A DNA stretch of 64,000 bases from an uncultured Alsobacter sp. (GTDB taxonomy: Bacteria; Pseudomonadota; Alphaproteobacteria; Rhizobiales; Beijerinckiaceae). Both the position numbers and the translations under genes were made by a program. Numbering within the stretch: the stretch's first letter is position 1; each line of letters starts with the position of its first letter. Where the stretch lies: contig NZ_CAMFHB010000020.1 in NCBI RefSeq assembly GCF_945952055.1, positions 41,285 to 105,284 of the forward strand. Reading direction: 5' to 3'. Of this stretch, positions 55,288 to 63,968 are shown in pieces. The notes beneath the pieces were generated by a model. It made no database searches. It was not told the DNA's origin and worked only from the letters and a program-made list of their open reading frames with translations.

Positions 55288-56793
55288 CTACTCGAACTTC
55301 GCGCCCTCGAGCTGGATGAAGCCGTCGCCCGTCGTGAACACGCCCTTCAGCCGTGCCGTCGCGGCGTAAAGCGGGCGCTGGTGGTAAAGGTAGATCACCG
55401 GGCGGTCCTTCACCGCGATCTCCGCGATCGTCTTGAAGATCGCGATGCGCTTGGCCGGGTCGGTCTCGGCGCGCGAGGCGTTGAGCGCCGCGTCCATCTC
55501 GGCGCTCTTGTAGCGGCTGACATTGCGGCCGGCCGTGGAGAACAGCACCTGGTAGGCCAGCGTGTCGGGCTCGTTGGCGAACTGCGGGCCGATGGGGCCC
55601 CAGGACTCGAAGTCGCCGGCGTCCGTCATCTTCAGTGTCGTGGCGAACTCCACCACCTGCAGCTTCGTGGCGAAGCCACCCTCGTTGCTCATGGCCTGGA
55701 TCATCTCGGCGACGCGCACGGCGAGCGGCCGGTTCGGGACCAGGATCGTGAACGGGGTCGGCGAGGGGACGCCGGCCTGGGCCAGCAGCTCCTTGGCGCG
55801 CTTGGTGTCGCGGGCCGGGATCGGGAACTTCTCATTGTAGAAGGGCGAGCCTGGCTCGGCGAACTGGTTGGCCGGCAGGTACTTGCCCGCGAAGGCGACG
55901 TCGACGATGGCCTTGCGGTCGAGGGTGAGCTCGAAGGCCTCGCGCACCCGCGGATCCTGCATGGGGCCGGGCTTGGTGAGGTTGATCACCAGCGTCTGGT
56001 TGTTGGGCGTGCTCACCGGCATCAGCTGCAGCCGATTGTCCTTCTCCACTACCTGCGCGGCTGAGGGATCGAGCTTCTCGATGATGTCGACGTCGCGCGA
56101 CTGCAGGTTGGCGAGGCGCACCGTGTCGTCGGGGATGACGCGGAAGATGACCCGGTCGAAGTGGTACTTGCTGGCGAGCCGGTAGTTCGGGTCCTTCTCC
56201 AGGACGATGCGGTCCTGGGCCACGCGCTCGACGAACTTGTAGGGGCCGACGCAGATCGGCTTGGTGCCGATCTTGTCGCCCAGGCTCTTTACGGCAGTGG
56301 GCGAATACATGATGCCGACGCGCTCGGCGAGCATGGCGAGGAGCTGGACGCTCGGCTCCTTCACCGTGATGCGCAGCTCGGTGGGGCTCACCGCCTCGAT
56401 CTTGGTGATCGAGCTGATGTTGTCCGCCCGCTGCGAGCCGGGCTGGTTCAGCGCCCGGTCGACGTTGAAGCGCGCGGCCTCGGCGTCGAACGGCGTGCCG
56501 TCCTGGAACTTGGCGCCCTCGACGAGCTTCAGCGTGAGGACCTTGGCATCGGCCGACCACGTCCACGCGGTCGCGAGGCCCGGCAGGATGGTGAGCTTCG
56601 TGTCCGTGGACATCAGCCGCTCGCACATGACGTTCAGCACGGTGATGCCGGTCTGCGCACGGTTCGTCACCGGATCGAGCGCGTCGGGGTCGTCGGCGAT
56701 GGCGACCCGGAGGTCGACGGCGTGTGCGCCCGCCGAGGCGACGAGCGCGCCTGCGAGCAGGACGGATCGAAGCAGATTGCGTGTGAATGCCAT
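55288..56793 (-). CDS. ABC transporter solute-binding protein, family 5 (dipeptide/oligopeptide type)
   Basis: A 501-aa periplasmic binding protein with a signal peptide ending SAGAHA (about residue 24). Family features: VAIADDPDALDPVTNRAQTG, LVEGAKFQDGTPFDAEAARF and RDPRVREAFELTLDRKAIVD-like DPRVREAFELTLDRKAI. The ligand could be a peptide, amino compound or other organic nutrient. No permease or ATPase gene accompanies it in this window, so it either works with a transporter encoded elsewhere or is an orphan. It is divergent from the hydantoinase pair, with 177 bp between starts. Confidence 0.9.
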   Translation of the reverse strand: MAFTRNLLRSVLLAGALVASAGAHAVDLRVAIADDPDALDPVTNRAQTGITVLNVMCERLMSTDTKLTILPGLATAWTWSADAKVLTLKLVEGAKFQDGTPFDAEAARFNVDRALNQPGSQRADNISSITKIEAVSPTELRITVKEPSVQLLAMLAERVGIMYSPTAVKSLGDKIGTKPICVGPYKFVERVAQDRIVLEKDPNYRLASKYHFDRVIFRVIPDDTVRLANLQSRDVDIIEKLDPSAAQVVEKDNRLQLMPVSTPNNQTLVINLTKPGPMQDPRVREAFELTLDRKAIVDVAFAGKYLPANQFAEPGSPFYNEKFPIPARDTKRAKELLAQAGVPSPTPFTILVPNRPLAVRVAEMIQAMSNEGGFATKLQVVEFATTLKMTDAGDFESWGPIGPQFANEPDTLAYQVLFSTAGRNVSRYKSAEMDAALNASRAETDPAKRIAIFKTIAEIAVKDRPVIYLYHQRPLYAATARLKGVFTTGDGFIQLEGAKFE

Positions 56794-56970
56794 GGCCGAG
56801 CCCCCGCTGTTTGTCTTTGATTGATTTGGAAAAACGTGCCCCACCCGACACGGCCCGTCAACGCATGATGCGCCCTCGCTCCCGGCATGGCACGCAGGCG
56901 TGATCATGCTCTAAGGTCGCTGTCGGACGGCTGGCTCCCACCGGGGGCCGTCGGCTGCGGGGGAGGGTGC

Positions 56971-58983
56971 ATGACGACGCTCGACAGCATGGATCTGGAG
57001 ATCCTGCGTCACAAGACGACCGCCGCGGCCGAGGAAATGGGCCTCACCCTGATCCGCGCCGCCCGCACCATCTACGTCAAGGAGGTCGCCGACTTCGCGG
57101 TGGCGATCGGCGGGCTCGACGGCAAGGCCTTCGCCTATCCTGAGGCGCTCGGCGTGTCGGCCTTCGTCGACCTCGACCTCACCACCTGCCTGAATGCCGT
57201 GGGTGAGCTGGAGGAGGGAGACGTCATCCTCTCCAACTCGCCCTACACCAATGGCGGGCTGTCGACCCATCTGCCCGACCTGCAGCTGATCAAGCCGTAC
57301 TTCCACGCCGGCCGCATCGTCGCCTATGGCTGGACCATGGCCCACACGTCGGACATCGGCGGCGGCGTTCCGAGTTCGATCTCGCCCCGTTTCAGCGAGC
57401 TCTACCAGGAAGGCCTGCAGATCCCGCCGGTGAAATTGCTGGCCAGGGGCGCGATGGATCGCAGCGTGCTGGCGATCTACCTCGCCAATTGCCGGTCGCC
57501 CGAGACCAACCTCGGTGACATCAAGGCGATGCTGGCGGCGCTGGACGCAGGCGGCAAGCGCATCGCCGACATCATCGCCGCCCATGGGGTCGAGAGGCTC
57601 GTCGCCTACCAGACGCGCATCGCCGAATACGCGGCCGAGAAGGCGGCCGCGATCTTCGCGCGCATCCCGAAGGGCACCCACGAGTTCTGGGACTATCTCG
57701 ACCACGACTTCGTCTCGAACGTGCCCGTGCGCTTCCGCTGCGCGCTCACGGTCGACGACACGGGGCTGCATCTCGACTTCGCCGGCACCGACCCGCAGCT
57801 GCTCTCGGCCTTCAACCTGCCGACCGCGGGCCTGCGCAGTCCCTATCTGACGCTGCGCCTGCTGCACATGATCACATCCATGGATCCGTCGGCGCCGCTC
57901 AACCACGGCCTCCTGACCGGCGTCAGCACGACCGCGCCGAAGGGCAGCATCGTCAATCCGGAGTACCCGGCAGCCTGCGGCGTGCGCCATGCCACGGCCA
58001 TGCGGCTCATCGACCTCCTATCGGGCGTGCTGCACACGGCCGACCCCGGGCTCGTGCCTGCGGCGGGCGGTGGGACCGTGCTGCCGGTGGTCCTCGCCGA
58101 CCTCGACCCCGTGACGGGGGCGCGCCGCTCGATGGTCATCCAGTCCATCGTTTGCGGTGGCGGCGGACGCCAGGGCTCGGACGGCGTGGACGGGCGCGAA
58201 TCCGGCCTCTCCAACATCCGCAACTCGCCCATCGAGCGCACGGAAGACGAGGCGGCGGTGCTGGTGGAGCATTACGGCCTGCGCCCCGATTCCGGAGGGC
58301 CTGGGCGATGGCGGGGCGGGACGGGGCTCGTCTACACGATCCGCATGCTCAAGGAGGACTGCGCCGTGCTGGCGCGCGGCCTCGAGCGCTTCGTGTTCAC
58401 GCCTTGGGGCTCGGCCGGCGGCCGCTCGGCGCCGCCCTGCCGCGTCGTCCTCAACATCGGCACGCCGCAGGAGCGCGACATCAACCGCGTCGACATGCTG
58501 GAGCTGCGTAAGGGCGAGACCATCACCTTCATGACGCCAGGCGGCGGCGGGTTCGGCGACCCCTTCGACCGGTCGGAGGACGAGGTCGTGCACGACGTGC
58601 TGCGCGGCCTCGTGACGGTGGAGGGCGCGCGGCGCGACTATGGCGTGGTGACCACGCAGGACGGAGAGGTGGACGGCGAGGCCACGGCGCGCCTGCGCGC
58701 CGCGCGGCCTGCCCGCAGCATGTCCGGCTTCGATCTCGGCCCGGTGCGCAACGCCTGGGAAAGCGTCTTCGACGACGCCTCGGTGCGCCGCATCAACGCG
58801 GCGCTCGAGGCGCTGCCCGCCACCTCCCGCAGCCGGCGCAAGAAGGCCGTCTATGAGCAGGTCATCCCGAGCCTTTCCGACGACAAGCCCGACCTCGCGG
58901 CCGTGCTGGCGGATCCTGCCGGCCCGCGCGCTCGCCTCGACGCCGTCCTGAACGACCTCGAACACGGAGCCCCGACGCGATGA
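56971..58983 (+). CDS. hydantoinase B / oxoprolinase family protein
   Basis: The B subunit (670 aa) of an ATP-dependent hydantoinase or 5-oxoprolinase-type enzyme. Typical segments: LEILRHKTTAAAEEMGLTLI, GDVILSNSPYTNGGLSTHLPD-like (GDVILSNSPYTNGGL), GGGRQGSDGVDGRESGLSN and MTPGGGGFGDPFDRSEDEV. ATG 56971 follows gggagggtgc and is better than an upstream in-frame start. It overlaps the A subunit by 4 bp (ATGA). Order B then A is the reverse of hyuA-hyuB in Pseudomonas. Confidence 0.92.
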   Translation: MTTLDSMDLEILRHKTTAAAEEMGLTLIRAARTIYVKEVADFAVAIGGLDGKAFAYPEALGVSAFVDLDLTTCLNAVGELEEGDVILSNSPYTNGGLSTHLPDLQLIKPYFHAGRIVAYGWTMAHTSDIGGGVPSSISPRFSELYQEGLQIPPVKLLARGAMDRSVLAIYLANCRSPETNLGDIKAMLAALDAGGKRIADIIAAHGVERLVAYQTRIAEYAAEKAAAIFARIPKGTHEFWDYLDHDFVSNVPVRFRCALTVDDTGLHLDFAGTDPQLLSAFNLPTAGLRSPYLTLRLLHMITSMDPSAPLNHGLLTGVSTTAPKGSIVNPEYPAACGVRHATAMRLIDLLSGVLHTADPGLVPAAGGGTVLPVVLADLDPVTGARRSMVIQSIVCGGGGRQGSDGVDGRESGLSNIRNSPIERTEDEAAVLVEHYGLRPDSGGPGRWRGGTGLVYTIRMLKEDCAVLARGLERFVFTPWGSAGGRSAPPCRVVLNIGTPQERDINRVDMLELRKGETITFMTPGGGGFGDPFDRSEDEVVHDVLRGLVTVEGARRDYGVVTTQDGEVDGEATARLRAARPARSMSGFDLGPVRNAWESVFDDASVRRINAALEALPATSRSRRKKAVYEQVIPSLSDDKPDLAAVLADPAGPRARLDAVLNDLEHGAPTR

Positions 58984-61058
58984 GCGCGCCTGGCCACTCG
59001 CCGTCCTGGCGCATCGGCATCGACGTCGGTGGGACGTTCAACGATTTCGTCGCCGTGCAGAACGGCACCGGCAAGCGCTTCAGCTACAAGGAGCCCAGCG
59101 TTCCCGCCGACCCCTCGCTGGCGGTGGAGCGCGGCATCGCCGGGCTTCTCGCCGAGGCGTCGCTGGCGCCGGGCGACATCGAGCTCGTGATGCACGGCAC
59201 CACGCTCGCCCTGAACACGATCCTGCAGCTGCGCGGGGCGCGGCTCGCCATGGTGGTGTCGCGGGGCAATGGCGACGTGCTGGAGATCGCCCGCTCGCGC
59301 ATGCCCTCCGCCTTCGACTTCACGGCCCGGCGCGAGCGCCCGCTGATCCCGCGACACCTCGTGTTCGAGCTGGGCGCCCGCACGCGTGCGGACGGCGCCG
59401 TCCACGCGCGCCCCGAGGCGGACGAACTCGCCGTGCTCGCCGAACGCATCCGCGCCGCCAAGGTCGACGCGGTCGCGGTGATGCTCGTGAACTCCTACCG
59501 GCATCCGGCGCTGGAGCGCGAGGTCACGCAGGCGCTGCGCACGCTGTTGCCGGACACGCGGTTCACCGAGAGCGCGGCGATCTGGCCGGAGATCCGCGAA
59601 TACGAGCGCGGCCTGCTCGCGGCGCTCAATGCCTATGTGCAGCCGCTGATGGAATCCTACTACGAGCGGCTCGAGACCCGCATGCGGGGCCTCGGCCTGC
59701 ACGCGCCCATCTTCGTCACCACCAACAACGGCGGCACGGTGAGCCTGGCGAGCGCCCGCGAGCGGCCCATCGACACGGTCCTGTCGGGTCCCGCCGCGGG
59801 CGTGGTGGCGGCGCTGCGCGTCGCGCCGCCCGCCCTGCGGGACCGGTTGCTGACGCTCGACATGGGCGGCACCTCGACCGACATGGCCGTCGTGATCGGC
59901 GGCGAGCCCGAATACACCAACCTCGCGCAGATCGGCGCCTTCCCGATCATCCTGCCCGTGGTGGCGGTGACCGCGATCGGCGCGGGCGGCGGCTCGCAGG
60001 TGTGGCTCGACGCCCAGGGCGTGCTGAAGATCGGCCCGGAGAGCGTCGGCTCCGATCCCGGCCCGATCTGCTACGGCCGTGGCGGCACCCACGTCGCCAT
60101 CACCGACTGCTACCTTGCCGCCGGCATCATCGATCCGGATGCCTTCCTCGGCGGGCGCATGAAGCTCGCCCGGGCGCCGGCCGTGGACGCGCTCGCGGCG
60201 CTGGGGCAACGGCTGGGACTCGCCGGCGACGACGTCGCCCAGCAGGCCGCCGCCGCAGCGCTGCGCGTCGCCACGGCGAAGATGGCCGTGGAGCTGTCGA
60301 AACTGCTGGCGCGCCGCGGCCTCGACCAACGCGACTTCACGCTGGTGTGCTTCGGCGGGGCAGGGGCCACCCACGCCACCATGCTCGCCGAGGAGGCGGG
60401 GCTCAACACAGTGCTGATCCCGCTCGCGCCTGGCACCTTCTGCGCGCTGGGCGCCAGCGCCGCCGACATCCGCCGCGACTTCGCCCGCTCGATCCGGGCC
60501 ATGCTGACGCCGCGGGGGGAGGGGTTCGAGGCGGTGGCCGACGCCATCGCCGACATGAAGCGCGACGCGCTCGCCTGGATCGCCGAGGAGGCCGGGGCCG
60601 GCGCGAAGCTCGCCTTCCGGCTGGTCGCCGACATGCGCTTCGGCGACCAGGCCTACGAACTCGAGATCGCCGTTCCCGAGGCCAGCCGAGAGGCCATCGA
60701 CGGCGCCGGCCTGCTGGCGCTTTACCACGCCGAGCACGAGCGGCTTTACGGCTTCGCCGACCGCGACGGCCACGTCCGCGTGACCACCGTGCGCCTGTCG
60801 ATCGCCGCGCTCAACGAGCACGTCGTCCCCGAGCCGCCCCTGCCGCCGCGCCCGGTGCCCGTCCCGGGCCGGCGCGCCGTCCACCACGACGGCCACTGGC
60901 TCGACGCCGCCCTCTACCGCCGGGCCGATCTCCCCGCCGGGTTCGTCGTGACCGGCCCCGCGGTGATCGAGCAGTTCGACACCACCATCTGGGTTCGGCC
61001 GGGGTGGCGCGGCGTGGTGGAGCAGGACGGAAATCTCGTGCTGCGCCGCACGGGATGA
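58980..61058 (+). CDS. hydantoinase A / oxoprolinase family protein
   Basis: The ATP-binding A subunit (692 aa). The N-terminal phosphate loop RIGIDVGGTFNDFVAV (11-26) and the second sugar-kinase-like motif DMGGTSTDMAVV mark the actin-like ATPase fold. FCALGASAADIRRDF is also family-typical. The pair could act on N-methylhydantoin, 5-oxoproline or another cyclic amide, or an acetone-carboxylase-like substrate; sequence alone does not decide. Context with sarcosine oxidase favours a methylhydantoin. Confidence 0.92.
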   Translation: MSAPGHSPSWRIGIDVGGTFNDFVAVQNGTGKRFSYKEPSVPADPSLAVERGIAGLLAEASLAPGDIELVMHGTTLALNTILQLRGARLAMVVSRGNGDVLEIARSRMPSAFDFTARRERPLIPRHLVFELGARTRADGAVHARPEADELAVLAERIRAAKVDAVAVMLVNSYRHPALEREVTQALRTLLPDTRFTESAAIWPEIREYERGLLAALNAYVQPLMESYYERLETRMRGLGLHAPIFVTTNNGGTVSLASARERPIDTVLSGPAAGVVAALRVAPPALRDRLLTLDMGGTSTDMAVVIGGEPEYTNLAQIGAFPIILPVVAVTAIGAGGGSQVWLDAQGVLKIGPESVGSDPGPICYGRGGTHVAITDCYLAAGIIDPDAFLGGRMKLARAPAVDALAALGQRLGLAGDDVAQQAAAAALRVATAKMAVELSKLLARRGLDQRDFTLVCFGGAGATHATMLAEEAGLNTVLIPLAPGTFCALGASAADIRRDFARSIRAMLTPRGEGFEAVADAIADMKRDALAWIAEEAGAGAKLAFRLVADMRFGDQAYELEIAVPEASREAIDGAGLLALYHAEHERLYGFADRDGHVRVTTVRLSIAALNEHVVPEPPLPPRPVPVPGRRAVHHDGHWLDAALYRRADLPAGFVVTGPAVIEQFDTTIWVRPGWRGVVEQDGNLVLRRTG

Positions 61059-61267
61059 TGCATGCAGCGAGACGGCGCCGTCCTGGTGGTGGCGGCATTT
61101 GCTCATTGTGGGTGCCTCGCCGCGCGAGAGCGTGAACACGCGGCTGATCTTCTCACTTCCAATACTGGGAAGCGCGGGGCCGGATCTATCTCAATATGCG
61201 TTGTCGTGAATGCTGCGGTTTGGCGCCGCTATACGATCGTGTTTCCGGATTTTTAACTCTGGGCAAA

Positions 61268-61281
61268 GGGTCTGCCGACCC
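61268..61281. repeat. 14-nt hairpin, first of two identical copies
   Basis: The sequence gggtctgccgaccc (5-bp stem, 4-nt loop) lies 58 bp before the repeat-protein gene. An identical copy is at 62173-62186, just after that gene. The rest of the 280-bp spacer 61059-61338 contains no recognised gene; atttttaactc near 61249 may belong to a promoter or terminator. Confidence 0.5.
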
Positions 61282-61338
61282 AATCCCAGGGCCGATCATT
61301 GAATCCCTGTCGTTCATGACCCGTTTGGGAGACAGGAC

Positions 61339-62139
61339 ATGCAGAACAGCTTCAAGTATTCGCTGGCCGTCATTCTCGCCGGTGCCGGCATAGCCCTGGC
61401 CGGTACGCCCGTGGCGGCGCAGGTCGATGTGGGCCTCGGTATCGACACCAATGCCGGTGGCACGGGCGGAGTGAATGCCGGCGCCGGCGCTTCCATCGGA
61501 GGCTCGGGAGGCATCGATGCCGGTCTCGGCGCGTCCATAGGCGGGGCAGGCGGCGTCAATGCGGGCGCCGGCGTCGCGGTCGGTGGTGACAGCGGGGTCA
61601 ATGCTGCGGCGGGAGCAAGCGTCGGCGGCACCAACGGGGTCGATGCCGGCCTGGGCGCGACGATAGGCGGTGGTCGCGGGGTGGGTGCCGGAGCCGCTGT
61701 CGGCATCGGCGGTGGCAACGGCGTGACGACCGGTCTCGCGGCCAGCGTCGGCGGCGACCGCGGCGCCAGGGCCGGCCTTGGTGCGGCGCTCGGTGGCACG
61801 AGCGGGGTGGTGGTCGATGCCAGTGCGGCGACGGGCGGGCCCCAGGGGCTCGGAGCGGCACTCGGCGTGCCGGTCGGAAACGCCGCGGCCAGCGGCGCTC
61901 CCGTCCCAGGTGCACAGGGCCCCGGCCAGATCGACCCCGTCGCGCCCGTCCGTGGCACGGCCGGAGACGGCCTCAGTCCTGCTCAGGTCCGGGCCGTCGA
62001 GGACGCGCTGGCGCGCGCGGGCTTTTCCGATCGGCGCGACCGTGCCGGACTGAAGAAGAGCTGCGCGACGGTGCTGCGATCCCCGGCGGACTACGACAGC
62101 GAGATCGCGGCGGTCTGCAAGGTGATCAGCCGCCTCTGA
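61339..62139 (+). CDS. secreted glycine-rich protein with nine 14-residue repeats
   Basis: A 266-aa exported protein. Signal peptide about 28 residues (ending GTPVAAQ). Residues 45-170 are nine consecutive units of exactly 14 residues, consensus V-[ND]-A-G-[AL]-G-A-[ST]-[IV]-G-G-x-x-G. A Pro/Gly/Ala linker follows, then a helical C-terminal domain (about 210-266, LSPAQVRAVEDALARAG...) with two cysteines (SCATVL, AVCKVI). The period equals that of YadA-type adhesin heads, but the YadA membrane anchor is absent. No family is recognised. The short, regular strands suggest a beta-roll or collagen-like extended fold; this is inference. Confidence 0.75.
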   Translation: MQNSFKYSLAVILAGAGIALAGTPVAAQVDVGLGIDTNAGGTGGVNAGAGASIGGSGGIDAGLGASIGGAGGVNAGAGVAVGGDSGVNAAAGASVGGTNGVDAGLGATIGGGRGVGAGAAVGIGGGNGVTTGLAASVGGDRGARAGLGAALGGTSGVVVDASAATGGPQGLGAALGVPVGNAAASGAPVPGAQGPGQIDPVAPVRGTAGDGLSPAQVRAVEDALARAGFSDRRDRAGLKKSCATVLRSPADYDSEIAAVCKVISRL

Positions 62140-62172
62140 CGACGAGAGAGGCAGGCCCGGGCCACCGGCTCC

Positions 62173-62186
62173 GGGTCTGCCGACCC
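62173..62186. repeat. 14-nt hairpin, second identical copy
   Basis: Identical to gggtctgccgaccc at 61268-61281; it lies 33 bp after the stop of the 14-residue-repeat gene and could serve as a weak stem at the transcript end. Confidence 0.5.
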
Positions 62187-62368
62187 CGATTGACAGGCGA
62201 CAAGCCTTGGGTGCACCGTTGCGGCAGGCGGATACGGCCTGCTGCTTGCGCCCCTCATCGGGGTACGGTGAATGTATCGAGCCACTCGAGGCTCCCTTTG
62301 CCCGAGCGAACGGGTCAGCAACGCAAGCTCCTGACGGTTGCCGTTCGTTTCAGCAAAGGACGATACCG

Positions 62369-63205
62369 ATGCGCGACTTCCGCGAAGCCAAAGCCATGGC
62401 GCAGTCTCTGCGCAGGGCGCTGTCCGCCCGATCCGTCGACCTCACTCACAGCGAGAGCCAGGAACTCGTTGCTCGCATGCTCGGCGTGCGAGACTGGAAC
62501 GTCCTCGCCGCAAGCATCAAGGCGGCCCGCTCGCCTTCGCCTCCGCGCGGCGACACTCCGCCCGTCGCGACCGGAACGGGCATTCCCGTCGTTCCCATGC
62601 GCGACCTCGTCCTGTTCCCGCACATGGTCTCGCGGATCTTCGTCGGTCGGGCCAAGACGCGCGAGGCGGTCGAACGCGCCATCGTCTCCGACCGACGCGT
62701 TCTCCTGGTCGCCCAGAGACATGCGCGCGACGATCGCCCCGCCACCGCGGACGCCCTCCATCCCGTGGGCGTCGTCGCCAACGTGATCGATCGCCAGACC
62801 CAGGCGGACGGGGCTCTCAAGGTCACGGTCTGCGGGCTCCGGCGCGCAAGCCTCGTCCGGCTCTTCGACGATGAATTCCTGTCGGCGGATGTGACGCCGA
62901 TCGAAGAGGAGCATGGCCAAACCGAAAAGGCGGCGGCTCTGTCCCAGGCCGTCCTCGACGCGTACCAGATCTATGCCGACGTCGACTTCACGGCCGTTCC
63001 ACCCGGATCGCGCGCCCGGTTCGGCCTGCCTTCGATCGGGAATCCGAGCCTGCTGGCCGACATGGTCGCCCCGCTGCTGGCGATCGGCATCGACCAGAAG
63101 CAGGCGCTCCTGGAAACCACCGACGTCGAGACACGGCTTGCAAGGCTCGTCGACCTGATGAGCGCCGGCCGCCCGGCTGCGAGCGAGGACGCGATGGCGC
63201 GATGA
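62369..63205 (+). CDS. small glyoxalase-superfamily-type N-terminal domain fused to Lon substrate-binding domain
   Basis: A 278-aa protein. Residues 1-50 (MRDFREAKAMAQSLRRALSA, then LTHSESQELVARMLG and RDWNVLAASI) match a short domain seen in many Rhizobiales proteins annotated as glyoxalase-superfamily. After a Pro-rich linker, residues about 70-265 form a Lon N-terminal (LAN/PUA-like) domain: IPVVPMRDLVLFPHMVSRIF, KTREAVERAI and PVGVVANVIDRQTQADGAL-type strands. No AAA+ ATPase or protease domain is present. It may bind unfolded or damaged proteins or act as an adaptor. ATG 62369 lies behind aaaggacgatacc. Confidence 0.78.
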   Translation: MRDFREAKAMAQSLRRALSARSVDLTHSESQELVARMLGVRDWNVLAASIKAARSPSPPRGDTPPVATGTGIPVVPMRDLVLFPHMVSRIFVGRAKTREAVERAIVSDRRVLLVAQRHARDDRPATADALHPVGVVANVIDRQTQADGALKVTVCGLRRASLVRLFDDEFLSADVTPIEEEHGQTEKAAALSQAVLDAYQIYADVDFTAVPPGSRARFGLPSIGNPSLLADMVAPLLAIGIDQKQALLETTDVETRLARLVDLMSAGRPAASEDAMAR

Positions 63206-63487
63206 CCGGAGCCGATTTGCGCCGCCGCAGAAGCTGACCCCCTCGAGACGGGGAGGAACGTGCGCGCTTGCAGGGGCTCGCAAGGTGCCGCTGCAGGCGC
63301 GACCCCGCCCGGCGAACACACACAGGGAGCCCTCCGCCCGTGCGGTCGCCGACCGCTCTAATCCCGATCCGGCTGCGTGCGCCAATGGCGACCAGCGCAA
63401 CCCGGGATCCCGAAATCCGGTGCGGGCGACGCGAATCCGCACAGGGTGTTGACCGCGCCCCGGCTTGCCTCTAGGCATGTCCCGCGT
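63206..63487. other. intergenic region before tRNA-Ser
   Basis: About 280 bp. It probably contains the tRNA promoter near its right end. No gene or clear structure was recognised. Confidence 0.4.
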
Positions 63488-63581
63488 GGAGACGTGGCCG
63501 AGCGGCTGAAGGCGGCGGTTTGCTAAACCGTTATAGGGTTGTAAAGCCCTATCGAGGGTTCGAATCCCTCCGTCTCCGCCA
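63488..63581 (+). tRNA. tRNA-Ser (anticodon GCT)
   Basis: A 94-nt class II tRNA with encoded CCA. Acceptor stem ggagacg pairs with cgtctcc; anticodon arm cggttt-gct-aaaccg places GCT in the loop, reading AGC/AGU. The long variable arm (tatagggttgtaaagcccta) is typical of serine tRNA, and the T arm gagggttcgaatccctc is canonical. Discriminator G precedes CCA at 63579-63581. Confidence 0.97.
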
Positions 63582-63885
63582 TCTTCCTTAGAACCAAGGC
63601 TTCACTTTTTTGCGCGCCTTCCCGCGTGCAGAGGTGGTGAGTCCCGGACCGTTGCAGGGCGCCACTTGTCGTGCCCGTCGGCCGGCCGTCTCGCCTTCCA
63701 AGACCTCCAGCCAGGAGCCTCGTTCGCCAGCGGCGAATGTCAGCGCGCCGCACCTCGGATCTCAGGCTGGAGACCCCTTTGCACGAGCTACGATTGGGCC
63801 AGTCCTCCAACCTCGTCGTCCTGAGGGGCTTTGAATCAATTCCCCCGCTGCGGTGTTGTATCTGACATCTCCATCGCCGGACCAC
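63582..63885. other. region downstream of tRNA-Ser
   Basis: About 300 bp without a convincing gene. A minus-strand reading frame here runs into the tRNA and gives the well-known artefact AETEGFEPSIGLYNPITV. tcacttttttgcgc (63602-63615) may be the tRNA terminator T run. Confidence 0.5.
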
Positions 63886-63968
63886 CTTTCCGCCGTCCTG
63901 CCCGGGCTTGGCCCGGGCATCCACGACTTTGCCGGGGCCACGTGTCAGTCGTGGGTGGCCGGGCCAAG
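63886..63968. repeat. palindromic repeat, family B, copy 7, interrupted
   Basis: Starts ccacctttccgccgtcctgcc and contains cccgggcttggcccggg, ccacgactttgccggggcc, cagtcgtggg and tggccgggccaag. At 63968/63969 the match stops abruptly: the expected cccgg is replaced by tgtttagacc. The right third of the element is missing, at least up to the window edge. Confidence 0.85.

Noticed and set aside
63523..63924. 133-codon minus-strand frame running through tRNA-Ser
   Set aside because: Its end reads AETEGFEPSIGLYNPITV, the well-known artefact of translating the antisense of a serine tRNA; the rest is antisense to a palindrome.
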